Source of the DNA: Entomortierella parvispora
Taxonomy: Eukaryota; Mortierellomycota; Mortierellomycetes; Mortierellales; Mortierellaceae
Assembly (NCBI GenBank): GCA_963573315.1
Contig: OY752149.1
Coordinates: 806,001-870,000, forward strand
Direction of reading: 5' to 3'
DNA: 64,000 bases
Shown here: in pieces, positions 12,098 to 26,131 of the stretch
Layout of the letters: every line of letters starts with the position of its first letter
How positions within the stretch are numbered: position 1 is the first letter of the stretch
Translations under genes and position numbers: made by a program
The notes under the pieces: generated by a model
Databases searched by the model: none
What the model was told of the DNA's origin: nothing
What the model saw: only the letters and a program-made list of their open reading frames with translations

Positions 12098-12742
12098 TTA
12101 AGGAGTCATGATTGGTGGCCAAGGGGAGCGCTTGGGCTCGTATGCGATCCAGCCTTCAGGCTTTGGGATCGATCCGTCGTATCGGAATGCGTTCTCGGAA
12201 TCGTCCTTGTGCTGCTTCAAACAGTGTTCGCGTGTCGAGTCCCTGCGGGCAGAGCTGGACTGGCAGTAGTTGCAAGTGTAAGGCTTGTAGTCAGGATAGT
12301 GGGTATCTCTGTGGCGCTTGACAGGGTCGGAACGGGCACTGTGGTAATCACAGGTGGGGAAGTTGCAGAAGTAGTGGTAGGTGATGGCCTGACCAGGGAT
12401 GATCTGTTGGTGGACCAAGGTGCCGTTGGGACTGTTGCCATTGGCATTGCCATTGCCGTTGCCATTATGGACCTGAGGAGGTGGTGGTGGGGTGGAGCTA
12501 TTGTTGTTCGCCGTCATGGGTTGACCGTTGTGCGAGATACCGCTGTCTTGAATGTGGAGAGAGGCGTTAGAGAAAGAAGAGGCGCTTGAACCAGAGTAGG
12601 AAGAAGAATCAGAGTCAGAATCCTCGTAAAAAGCGCTTCCGTCGTGCTGGTGGAGGTGGTGACCGTTGTAGGCGAGCATGTCAGAGGGAGTGCAGTTAGA
12701 ATCCATGGCGGCCAAGATATAAGCTGGAGTGAGATGAGCCAT
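12098..12742 (-). CDS. Two-finger C2H2 zinc finger protein
   Basis: Probable DNA-binding regulator of 214 aa. The start is the ATG at 12742 (MAHLTPAYILAAMD). Near the C-terminus are two adjacent classical fingers: C-x4-C-x12-H-x3-H (from FCNFPTCDYH) and C-x2-C-x12-H-x4-H (from YTCNYCQSSSARR). The N-terminal half is low complexity: Ser-rich acidic (EDSDSDSSSYSG), a Pro run, and an Asn/Gly repeat encoded by GGCAAT/AATGGC-type repeats. The frame stays open upstream to 13111, but that sequence lacks a conserved start and probably belongs to a leader or intron. A TATA box at 13713-13721 and a good donor near 13515 point to a long 5' leader with an intron. The target genes are unknown. Confidence 0.75.
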   Translation of the reverse strand: MAHLTPAYILAAMDSNCTPSDMLAYNGHHLHQHDGSAFYEDSDSDSSSYSGSSASSFSNASLHIQDSGISHNGQPMTANNNSSTPPPPPQVHNGNGNGNANGNSPNGTLVHQQIIPGQAITYHYFCNFPTCDYHSARSDPVKRHRDTHYPDYKPYTCNYCQSSSARRDSTREHCLKQHKDDSENAFRYDGSIPKPEGWIAYEPKRSPWPPIMTP

Positions 12743-16799
<4,057 letters not shown>

Positions 16800-18109
16800 A
16801 AACTATTGAGCGTTCCCTTCAAATAAAATATGTACCAGTGCAAGTTTGAAAGCTGTTGGGTATTCTCAGCTATAAAGACCACCACTTTCTGGCCTAGTAC
16901 GCTTCAGAAAGATTGTCCATTACGAATGGTAGGAGCCACGACTTCCTTCCTTAAGATGTTCCTATTCAAGCACGTTGCGTCGCTTTGTCTTTACCGCCGT
17001 GTGAACGAACATTTGGGACTCTCGAGATTAGAGAAATCCAGCACTTGACAACGAAAGGTCTCAATCTCTTGCTGCAGCTTGTATTGGACGAGTTGAGTTC
17101 TGGTTTTCGTCGCTTGCTCTTTGGCATTCAATTCGATCCCTCGGATAAAGCTTCCTTCATTACGTGATATACTGCAGCAACAAGTATTCCTCATTTACTT
17201 CGTGCAGAGTAGAAACGCCCGTAGGAAGACGAGAATGATTAGCAAATGACCTCGAGAGCAGAAATGAAAGACAATGAAGCATGAACGCGCTTTCTATCTC
17301 GATTCGGCAATGGACATTCAGGATTCAAGCTGGTATGTGGTTTTGTGCAAGACTCTAGAATCTTGTTGCAACACAACAATCATAGAACAATCTCTGGCGA
17401 TGACGCAGAAAAGAACGGAGCAGGAAGACGCTGGTTGGGGCAGCTACAGGTTGGCGGGTTGTTGTTTGTTGTTTTGCAAGGCGCCCTCCAATTGTCGCAT
17501 GCTCTCTCTGTGTGGTGCACCACAGTCCGAGGAAAGAGAAGAAAACATGGGCGGACTGACTGAGGGGGGGTGACGGGTTCGATTTTTTTTTTTTCCACGG
17601 ACTTCTTCCCTCCGTTTTCTCTTCTCTCTTCTTTCTTTCTTTCCTTTACACTCCACTCTCCCCTCCACCTAGGTAAGCAACATGCTCACTCTCCTCTCTT
17701 TTCTGCACGTCAATGGCTCGCTGCAAGGATAGAACTCCACTCGCTCGCCCCACGTGCCTGCGTACCTGTGTTCCAGATTGACTGATCACTCGCGCCAGTG
17801 GCCACGCTCGTCATGGACCGGAGACATCCGGGAAACCAAGTGATCCAACCATCTAGTCAATCGGATGACTCCCCAATCGCCCCATCTTTGCCTCCTCTCG
17901 GCAAGGATTGTAGATTTAGCAGATTAGACCTGGTCTCCGAATCTCGACTCTTCGGCAAAGCAGGACTGGAGCAGGATTACTCACAGAAACTGGATTCCTC
18001 AGCGCGTCGAAAGCGCGGATTGGTGTGCAACCGCAGGCAGAAATACAGAGAAGAGAATAGCCCACCCTTCCGCAACGGCACGAGAACTGAAGAGAGGATC
18101 CATTGGGAC
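16800..18109. other. Intergenic region upstream of VDAC
   Basis: No gene supported. It includes a poly-T run (17583-17595), a CT-rich block (17600-17665), a donor-like CTAG|GTAAGC at 17673 and a CACGTG at 17751-17756. A 128-codon open frame at 17798-18184 runs across the VDAC TATA box and has no recognisable features. Confidence 0.5.
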
Positions 18110-18116
18110 TATAAAG
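18110..18116 (+). promoter_or_regulatory. TATA box, VDAC gene
   Basis: TATAAAG, 127 nt before the VDAC start codon, in a normal position for a highly expressed gene. An alternative is a 5'-leader intron from 17673 to 18229 that would contain it. Confidence 0.5.
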
Positions 18117-18236
18117 ACAAGTCCAAGGAACGAGACTATCAGCAGGGTGTGCTCAGCAGCTCAGTCCTTCTCGGCTCGGATTGACCAAAATATCTGACCA
18201 TTGCCCTTTTTTTCTTACCCTTCTCTCAGATTTAAA

Positions 18237-19394
18237 ATGGCCACCTCCGTCCCCGCTCCCTTCGCTGATATCGGCAAGTCTTCCAACGACTTGCTCGGAA
18301 AGGACTTCCCCGTTGGACAGACCAAGTTCGAGCTCAAGACCGTTGCCCCCGGTGGCGTTGTAAGTTTTTGAGACCAATGGATACTTGCCATGGCAATGGG
18401 ACGACAACCATTGCCATGCCCTTGAGAACAGGAGTATAGGCAGATGCAACCGATGCTATTGAATGTGATTAACTGACAAAACCTCGCTACTTCCTTCCTG
18501 CCTTCTAAACTCGTTGGTCCATCTCGGTTCCGGATGACGACATTTCCGTTGCCTTTTATCGATGGGATCGCGTTCTTTGCACTGGATCTTTGCTGACTCA
18601 AACATCACATCTTGGAACTGGATATCCCACAGACCTTCAACGTCCTCGGTAACCAGGACAACAAGTCTGGCGCCATCAACGGTGAGCTCAAGACCAAGTA
18701 TGTCGACTTCAAGAACGGATTGACCGTCACTGAGGCCTGGACCACCGGCAACCTCCTCACCACCCAGATTGAGGTCGAGAACAAGGTCGCCAAGGGCTTG
18801 AAGTTGGACATTGTTGGAGGTTTCCTCCCCTCTGAGGGCAAGAAGAACGCCAAGGTTGGTGTCCAGTACAAGCAGCTCGGCTTCAACTCCCGTGCCTACC
18901 TCGACCTCTTCAAGGGCCCCACCTTCACCGGTGATGTCGTTGTCGGTCGCGATGGTTTCTCTGTTGGAGGAGATGTCGCCTACGATGTCGGTGGTGCTTA
19001 CATCACCCGCTTCGCCGCCGCTGCTGGCTACACCGCCCCCGAGTACGCCGTTGCTCTCCACGCCCACAACTCGTTCAAGGTCTTCTCTGCCTCGTACTAC
19101 CACCGCATCAACGCCGATCTCGAGGCTGGTGGAAAGGCCGTCTGGGACTCCAAGGCTGCCCCCGCTGCCGAGAAGGGAGCCAAGTCCCCCGTTGCCTTGG
19201 AGGTTGGAGCCAAGCTCTACCTCGACCGCGATGCCTTTGTCAAGGCCAAGGTCAACAACGCCGGTGTCCTCGGTCTCGGATACACCCAGGCCCTCCGCAA
19301 GGGCGTCAAGGTCTCCATTGCCGGTCTCTTTGACACCACCAAGCTCGACCAGGCTGCACACAAGCTCGGCCTCTCCATTGTCTTTGAGGCATAA
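18237..19394 (+). CDS. POR1: Mitochondrial outer-membrane porin (VDAC)
   Basis: Voltage-dependent anion channel, a beta-barrel that passes ATP, ADP and small metabolites across the mitochondrial outer membrane. Two exons (18237-18359 and 18633-19394) joined in phase give 294 aa, close to the usual 283. The N-terminal helix region is APFADIGKSSNDLLGKDFP. After the intron the barrel begins TFNVLGNQDNKSG. Family landmarks are NGELKTKYVDFKNGLTVTE, the GLK nucleotide-contact motif in KGLKLDIVGGF, and the C-terminal strand GLSIVFEA. Codon use is strongly biased to C-ending codons, as in the beta-tubulin and transaminase genes here, which suggests high expression. A TATA box lies 127 nt upstream. 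Confidence 0.97.
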
Positions 19395-20003
19395 GCAAAG
19401 AGATCGATGTACTGCACCTCTCTTGTTCATATTACCTTTTTTTTCCATTTCCCTCTACTCCCCCCCATAATTTGTACATGAAATAAAAAGTCGGGACATT
19501 CTTGGTTATTCGAGTTGGATTGGGGGAGGTGCTGCAAATCTTCAGTGACAAGTTTGCCTAGGCAAGGTGACAAACCACAACACAGTTTATTGCCCGCCAA
19601 CACGGTCCAGAAGACAATTCGCTAGTTTTGGTCGGAGACGACGGACGCCCGTGGGAGGGGATCGAGAGGATGCTCGTAGGCGGGAAGAAGAGAAGAGGTG
19701 GGGACGCACAAAAAGAGAATAGTGCAGCAGCAGCAGCAGCAGCAGCAAGCGCTGTTGGGGAACCGAGGTAAAGACGCAGAGCACGCACCATTGCTTCCTG
19801 CTGTCTCTTTGTCTCTCTTCAAGCTGTCCGTCCCTGCTTGCCTGCAACTCTTCACCACCTTCCCCATTTTTTTTTTTTTTTTTTTTTTCCTTCCTTCTTT
19901 TTTCTTTCCACTCAATTCATTCATTCATTCATCTTCTTCTTCCCTCCCTTTCCCCCCGTCCTTTCCTTTGCTCTCACGCCCCATTCAATTCAAACTTACT
20001 GCA
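19395..20003. other. Promoter region of the ABCD gene
   Basis: 609 nt with no gene. It contains a (GCA)n repeat of about eight units (19724-19747) and a poly-T run (19866-19888), followed by pyrimidine-rich sequence typical of fungal promoters. Confidence 0.55.
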
Positions 20004-23000
20004 ATGGCCCCTGTGCTCAGCCTGCCATTTGGCTTGCATCGTCAGCCAAAAAAGACATTGGCCGGCCTGTCCTTCTTCATTGCCTATGTCATTGTCCGGC
20101 GCCAACAAGCCCTCACCCGTCGCCGTGCTGCTCGACAGCAACAACGAGCTGCCGCTGCAGGCGGTGTTGGCGGTGCTGGTAGCTCTGAGAAGAGTCGTGA
20201 CGGCTCGTCGCCCGTGAAGACTCGACGGGTCGGGGTTGATAAGCACTTTGTGGAGCAACTGAAAAAGCTGCTGCCCATCTGCATCCCTGGCTTTGCTAGC
20301 AAGGAAGCCGGTCTTTTGGCTGCCCTGGCCACCATTCTTATTGCTAGGTATGGGTGTGGGAATGGTGGTGTCAAACATCGATCTGTCGAATCACGCTCTA
20401 TCCTGCAAAGATGAACCGGATCTAACCTGACTGACGTTTGATTTGCTTCGCTGTTCTGCTCGATAGAACTTGGCTCGACGTGTATTTTTCGGCGTTCAAC
20501 GTAAGATATCCATCTGAAAACGTGCTTTTGTGTCCTCTTGGGAAGGACTTTTTTTGTTTGACCGACTAGTAGTCCAGTCAATCTAAGTGATCGTCCTGCT
20601 CTGCGATCAATAGGGAAGCGTCGTCAAAGCAATTGTGTCGCGGGACCGCAAGAAGTTCATTGCCAAAGCAGTTATCGAGTTTGGCATGATGATGGTAAGT
20701 TTTGAGCAGAAAGACATCATCGAAGGCCTCTGCTCTGTCTGTGCGGGTACAAAGGAAGGCAACCACAACGCACAGTTCGCCCCAGTGACATTGAATGGCA
20801 TGTGCATTTCTTTGATATCAATCGATCTAAATTTCCTACTGGTTCCTGAAAAAAAAACCCCCGTCTCGACTTAGTGGCCGATGAGTATTGTCAACAACTC
20901 GCTCAAGTTCACGATCTCGGCCTTGGCTTTGTCTTTCCGTGAACGATTGACGAAGGTAAGTTGTGCAGTCAGAGAAATAGATCGACACTTAAAGGGAACC
21001 GGCTGCAGGAAATTAAAGACTCCTTTTTTGCAAAACTAGTTTGCACACGACCAGTATCTGGATGGAATCACCTTCTACAAGATCTCCAATATTGACAATC
21101 GTATCCAGAATGCGGACCAGCTCTTGACACAGGACATTGACAAGTTTGCGGAGAATCTGAGTCACTTGTACTCTGACATTGCAAAGCCAATTGTGGATGT
21201 GATCATCTTTGCCATGAAGTTGGGCCAGGCCATGTAAGCTGAATATGTGGTTGATTATGATCTGGAGCGAGTGAACAATCACCAGAAATGCACTTTTACT
21301 TCTAGTCTCAGGCTTGTGTTGTAGATGCTAATCGACTCTGTTTGGCTTTGATCTGTTTAGTGGAACTGAGGCACCTTTTTACATGATCGGTTACTTTTTC
21401 ATGTCTGGACTCGCCCTTCGTGCCATCTCTCCACCATTCGGCAAATGTATGAGAACACTGGGTATTTGTGGATATCAAGGGTTTGCTGGAATTCAGGCTT
21501 GAAGGCTAACTCTTCATGACTCTGAATAGATACTGCACAGGAACAAAAACTTGAAGGAGACTTCCGATTTACTCATGTACGTGAAAGGCGATTGATGAAG
21601 TGCCGAACACCACATTACACAGTGAGGACTCTATAGCTGACCATCGTCCACCGCTCATGTTCTCTTCTTAGTCTCGAATTATTGCACACTCGGAAGAGAT
21701 TGCCTTCTATAACGGAGCAGAAAGAGAGAAAGAAGGGGTCAACAACAGTTTTGAAAAGGTACGACGGATCGAACGGGAATCACCTAGAAATGGATTGCTT
21801 GCTTACAAAAATTCTTTCTTTTCAAGATTGTCCGCCATGTCCGCAAGGTCTACACCATGCGATTCGCAAACGGAATTCTTGACTCTGTCCTTGTCAAGTA
21901 TTGCGCAACGATGACTGCTTACTAGTAAGACTCTACAGAAACTTGCATCATTCAAGTTTATGGATCGAGGAATTGAATGTTGACCGTTTCTTCTTTTTTT
22001 TGTCCAGCCTTCTTGCCCGTCCAGTGTTTGACCCGGCTTATGGTAACATGCCTCCCCTGTAGTGTACTTCCGGGGGACAAGGTCAACTATCTGTAGTGGT
22101 GAACTTACAATGCCTTCCTTCTATTGAATAGCAACTGAACATATGGGACGCGTCTCTGCTGATCCCACAAAGATTGTGGAGGATTACTCCCGAAACTGTA
22201 AGACACTTTTAGCCGGATCTGTGGTTAGGATACATGTAACTGTGCGCTGATCCTCTACATCATTTACCATTGTTTAGCTGGATATCTTGTGAATCTTTCT
22301 CAGGCTGTTGGTCGCCTTATCCTCGCTGGCCGCGATCTGACGCGCTTTGCCGGCTATACAGTAAGAAGCACATTCTCATTTGGAAAGGGTGCTCAATAAC
22401 AAGAGAGCAGAAACCAACTCATTCCTTTCCATTATTTGTAGTCGCGTGTCTCTGAGCTCTTTGATGTTTTGGAAGATGTCAAAAATGGACGCTATGAGCG
22501 CACGATGGTGGCCAAAGAGGATGGATCCTCGACTCAGAGCAAATCTGTGGACACAACTGGACTCAAGGGCAAGGTCGTCACCCAGGATGGAGTGATCATC
22601 TTTGAAAAAGTGCCCATTGTGACGCCCAATAATGATTTGTTGGTTAAGGAACTCTCCTTCAAGGTTACGACTGGAATGTCTTGTTTGATTTCAGGACCCA
22701 ATGGCTGCGGAAAGAGCTCGCTTTTCAGAATCTTGGGAGATCTCTGGCCATTGTTCGGAGGCACGGTCACGAAACCTCACCCATCAAAGCTGTTTTACGT
22801 ACCTCAAAAGCCTTACCTGGCTTTGGGCACTTTCAGAGACCAAGTGATCTACCCTGATACAAAGGCTCAGGCCCTCGCCAAGGGTTTCACTGACCAAAGT
22901 CTGTTTGAGCTGCTGAGCATGGTCCATCTCGGCTACCTGATCGAACGTGAAGGCGGTTGGGATTCAGTTCAAGATTGGGCAGATGTGCTCTCTGGAGGCG

Positions 23001-23350
23001 AGAAACAACGCGTGGCGATGGCGCGCCTGTTCTACCACAAGCCTCAGTTTGCGATCCTTGACGAATGTACGTCTGCAGTCAGTATCGATGTTGAAGGTAT
23101 CATGTACGAGCATGCCCAAAAGGTTGGCATCACCCTCTTCACGGTCTCTCATCGCCCCTCCCTGATCCGATACCACGAATACCTCTTGAGATTCGACGGC
23201 GAGGGCCATTACCAGTTCCGAAAACTTGGCCAAGAGGACCTGCAGCAGGCTGCGTTCGGCTTTGGTCACGGCAAATCAAAGAAGATGCGCAAACTGGAAG
23301 ATGAGGAGCGCAACAATGGAGATGACGCGGATACAGAGACCAGCATCTAG
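20004..23350 (+). CDS. Peroxisomal ABCD half-transporter (fatty-acyl import)
   Basis: Half-size ABC transporter of the ALD/PMP70 family, which dimerises in the peroxisomal membrane to import very-long- or long-chain acyl-CoA for beta-oxidation. Thirteen exons: 20004-20347, 20467-20500, 20614-20694, 20875-20955, 21040-21233, 21361-21446, 21530-21576, 21672-21758, 21827-21924, 22008-22042, 22132-22197, 22278-22360 and 22442-23350. All junctions keep phase, giving 714 aa. The TMD carries EEIAFYNGAEREKEG (family EAA-like region) and FARPV-like LLARPVFDPAY. The NBD has Walker A GPNGCGKSS, signature LSGGEKQR and Walker B ILDECTSAVSIDVE, the last diagnostic of ABCD. The N-terminus is basic and Arg/Gln/Ala-rich (RRRAARQQQRAAAA), as in peroxisomal members. 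I cannot assign Pxa1 versus Pxa2. Several exons are only 34-47 nt. Confidence 0.93.
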
Positions 23351-23588
23351 AATCTAGAGAGAAGAGTTGGATTCAAGAAAAAAAAATTGAATAGAAAAGA
23401 ATAAAAAAGCTCCTGTTTTCTGACCGCTGTCCCACGTTAGTTTCTTCACCGATCGCATCATCGGTTCAATGATAAAGTTTTCAGTAAGAGCCGAAAGTTC
23501 TGAACAAAGGATGAACTACTATTATTTGTTTCGCGTGATTCTAATGATTGTAATGTCGCACGTAAGGAAGAGAATGTGGATCCAGTTT

Positions 23589-24338
23589 CTATGCCACCTT
23601 CTTGTTCCTAGGGGGGGCTACCAAGGTGGGACATACCATTTTGAAAAAGGGTATCATGGGTACAAATTCGATGAGAACACGAGCGGCAAGACTGTTCAGA
23701 CCTTGAGGTCCCCACAACCAATATTTGTCACGCGAAAAGACAATCATGGTCCCTGGGAGCATCTGTAGGGTCAAATATTTGATATAGAAAGGATGGCCAA
23801 GAGCCTTGAGATGAGGACGGAACAGTAGGATGCCCTGCATGATTGAAAAGGGCAGCGTTAGGAGAAACAACTCAATGTTGTTCTCATGTCGCATGCCATG
23901 CTCCACATGCCAGATAATCTTGTAAGCCAGTGCGGTGGACCCCATGCACTGCAGTATAAAGTGGACGAGACTGTACACTCGAATGAATGGTTCAAGCCAC
24001 TTTTTACGCAAAAATGGGAAAGCTCTGAAAGTGATGATCAGGAAATGAAAGCCCATACTGGGTACGACCAAATAACCCGAGGACATGACGATGTTGGACC
24101 GGGGAACGCTCGAGAGTAGGTATGGGACGAGAAACAGTCCAGTGACTTCCAACGGGAACAAGAAGAACCAAAAAAGAAAAAGGCCTCGTTGTTTGTGAGA
24201 GATGGTTCCTTTGGGCAGCAACCACTGGCCAATGAAGGCCACCCAGCACAACATTGCCCATACGCCGTGGAACGAGAGAACATAGACGTGAATTGAGCTT
24301 GCTGGTTCGTGCCGCGCAAAGAATGATACCGCTCTCAT
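23589..24338 (-). CDS. Uncharacterised seven-helix membrane protein
   Basis: Single coding exon of 249 aa from the ATG at 24338 (MRAVSFFARHEP). About seven hydrophobic segments can be drawn, for example FHGVWAMLCWVAFIGQWLL, FLFWFFLFPLEVTGLFLVPY, FIRVYSLVHFILQCMGSTAL and IELFLLTLPFSIMQGILLF; loops are rich in His, Arg and Lys. I do not recognise the family. Upstream there is a good intron (donor CAG|GTAATA near 24440, branch-like ACTAAC, acceptor CAACAG near 24360), but joining it in phase meets TAA right after the acceptor, so the upstream exon looks like a 5' leader. Its 3' end converges with the ABCD gene 238 nt away. Ends in NKKVA. Confidence 0.7.
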   Translation of the reverse strand: MRAVSFFARHEPASSIHVYVLSFHGVWAMLCWVAFIGQWLLPKGTISHKQRGLFLFWFFLFPLEVTGLFLVPYLLSSVPRSNIVMSSGYLVVPSMGFHFLIITFRAFPFLRKKWLEPFIRVYSLVHFILQCMGSTALAYKIIWHVEHGMRHENNIELFLLTLPFSIMQGILLFRPHLKALGHPFYIKYLTLQMLPGTMIVFSRDKYWLWGPQGLNSLAARVLIEFVPMIPFFKMVCPTLVAPPRNKKVA

Positions 24339-25758
24339 CTTTTGTTTTTCTCAAGCTTACTGTTGTATAGAGAGATGATCGTTAGTACACTGGGTCGACG
24401 CGTGATGGACTTTTCTCTCAGTCAGAATGACAATATATTACCTGAGAGTTGGATGGATGTGCCGGAGTTGAAAGAAAGGGAGTGAGAAGGTGGCGCCATC
24501 TCTCACTTTGGCCGGCTTTTATCTTGTCGAACGTCGCGAGTTGGAAGAACAAGCATACATAATCTAGGTACAGGATTGTTGGAAAGTAAAGAGTAGAGCC
24601 TGGCACGGAGACGAATCTCTTACCCAGTGTCATTTTGCTACTGGTTAGAGTTGATCTCCGCTGAAGTTTCCGAAGAAATATGGTCGCACAAACTCGACAC
24701 CCCATCCATCCCTTGGCGACAATCCAATTACATATGCCGACTTTTGAAGGCCTTTGTCACTCGAGCATGGGATTCACTGCCTCCTTTTTTCCTTTTCTTT
24801 CTTTGTTACTTTCTTTTTCTTTCTTTTTTTTTTCTTTTTTTTTTTTGAAAAATATTGAGAATGAAGTGTGTTGATCTGATTTACCTCCTCCTGCCTCGGC
24901 GTGTCGTTACTCTCTTGGATCTCAAGGTTGTGTTTGGCTTATTCGAAGCCTGATCTCGAGGGCCTCCTCCGCGTGTGTTGATGTCCATCAGTTGCTCCTG
25001 GAATTACTATCTCTCTCCTTTGCCCGTGTTCTTGATTGGAGCCCAATTCGATAGCATCTCTGCCGTAGCTACTCCATACCTCCATGCATCCTTGAACATG
25101 TGCTGCCTGCAGTAATGCCGAAACCTCGAATAGATTACCTCCGCCTACATACTTCTTGTCGCGATTTCGCGATTTCAGGGATACAGGTAAGGTCGGCAAG
25201 ATGCCAACACACTGAGAACATCTTGAATCTCGTGATTGGCATAGCTTGATTGATAAGTGCTGTTTATAGGAGCGCAAAAAGGGTCTAGGCAACCGTGGAT
25301 CGTCAAATATCCTTGAAACTGTCGGCATCGCGATATTGGTGTGTGCGTATGTGGGGGAGGGGTACAAGACATGTTCATTGACCATTTCTTTTTTGTTGTC
25401 ACATCGCCGTTAATCTTGTGCGTTCCTTCTGATGCTCCTGGGCATCGGAGTCGCGTCCTACGAAAAAGTGGGTGCTACTGTATTTTCTGCTCTTATAGGA
25501 TATTTCTTTAAGGTGAGCTCCAATAACGTGATATAGTTGACTCCATAAACCGCATGTTCAGGAGTCGCATGCGTTCTGTATCAGACAGTACTGTTTTGTT
25601 TTGTTTGCCAAAAGATCCTTCGCGAGAGCGGAGGGTACTGGCGGTGGTTATTTACTTTTGTGACCGCTCCTGGATAAATAGTCAAATCAAATAGATCACG
25701 TGACTTTTCACGCGTTGGAAACATAGATGTTCTCGATCTTAAGCTCTATATCTGAACA
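24339..25758. other. Leader of the membrane-protein gene and intergenic space
   Basis: 24360-24700 probably holds the spliced 5' leader of the minus-strand membrane-protein gene, with an upstream ORF starting at 24633. From 24780 to 24846 is a T-rich tract. 24900-25700 has only a featureless minus-strand open frame (24939-25385). A CACGTG site (25697-25702) lies 57 nt before the tRNA. Confidence 0.45.
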
Positions 25759-25830
25759 TCCCCGATAGTATAGTGGTGAGTATCTCCGCCTGTCACGCGG
25801 AAGACCCGGGTTCAATTCCCGGTCGAGGAG
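25759..25830 (+). tRNA. tRNA-Asp (GTC), with acceptor-stem mismatch
   Basis: 72-nt cloverleaf without intron. The anticodon stem is TCCGC/GCGGA with loop CTGTCAC (anticodon GTC at 25792-25794). The T-arm is CCGGG-TTCAATT-CCCGG. The acceptor stem is TCCCCGA against TCGAGGA: six pairs plus a C-A mismatch at 4:69, where most eukaryotic tRNA-Asp genes have C-G. The A box is TAGTATAGTGGTGAGT and the B box GGTTCAATTCC. A T5 run at 25835-25839 serves as Pol III terminator. The gene could be functional or a slightly decayed copy. Confidence 0.93.
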
Positions 25831-25834
25831 CTTC

Positions 25835-25839
25835 TTTTT
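25835..25839 (+). terminator. Pol III T-run terminator of tRNA-Asp
   Basis: TTTTT five nt after the tRNA discriminator base, in the expected position for RNA polymerase III termination. Confidence 0.7.
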
Positions 25840-26131
25840 GAATCTTTTTACTGGGCGTCTGGTGGAGGATCGAAGGCTTTCAGTTTCGCGCTGGGGGGAT
25901 CTAGCTCTACTCGAAAGGATGAGGTAAGACAAAAATTTATTTTTTGCTGTGGGACGGGTATTCTGATCGTGTAAAGACTGTGGAAACAATGGTGGGTGGG
26001 TTGGGGAGTATTGTTATGAGTTCCCTTCCCCTTCCATGATTATGGCTGCTGCTGCTGAGGAGCAAAAAAATGATACGGAAAAAATGATCGAAATTGCTCT
26101 ATTTTCTTTTATCAACTCTTTTTTTTTTTTT

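Noticed and set aside
17798..18184. 128-codon open frame upstream of VDAC
   Set aside because: It overlaps the TATA box, has no recognisable motif and no downstream splice partner.
17673..18229. 5'-leader intron of VDAC
   Set aside because: Good donor and acceptor, but a TATA box lies inside it at a normal distance from the ATG, so a short unspliced leader is simpler.
18456..19448. 330-codon antisense open frame over VDAC
   Set aside because: Shadow of codon bias in the porin gene; Gly/Val/Glu/Asp-rich without domains.
24939..25385. 148-codon minus-strand open frame near the tRNA
   Set aside because: No domain, odd composition and no splice structure; likely chance.
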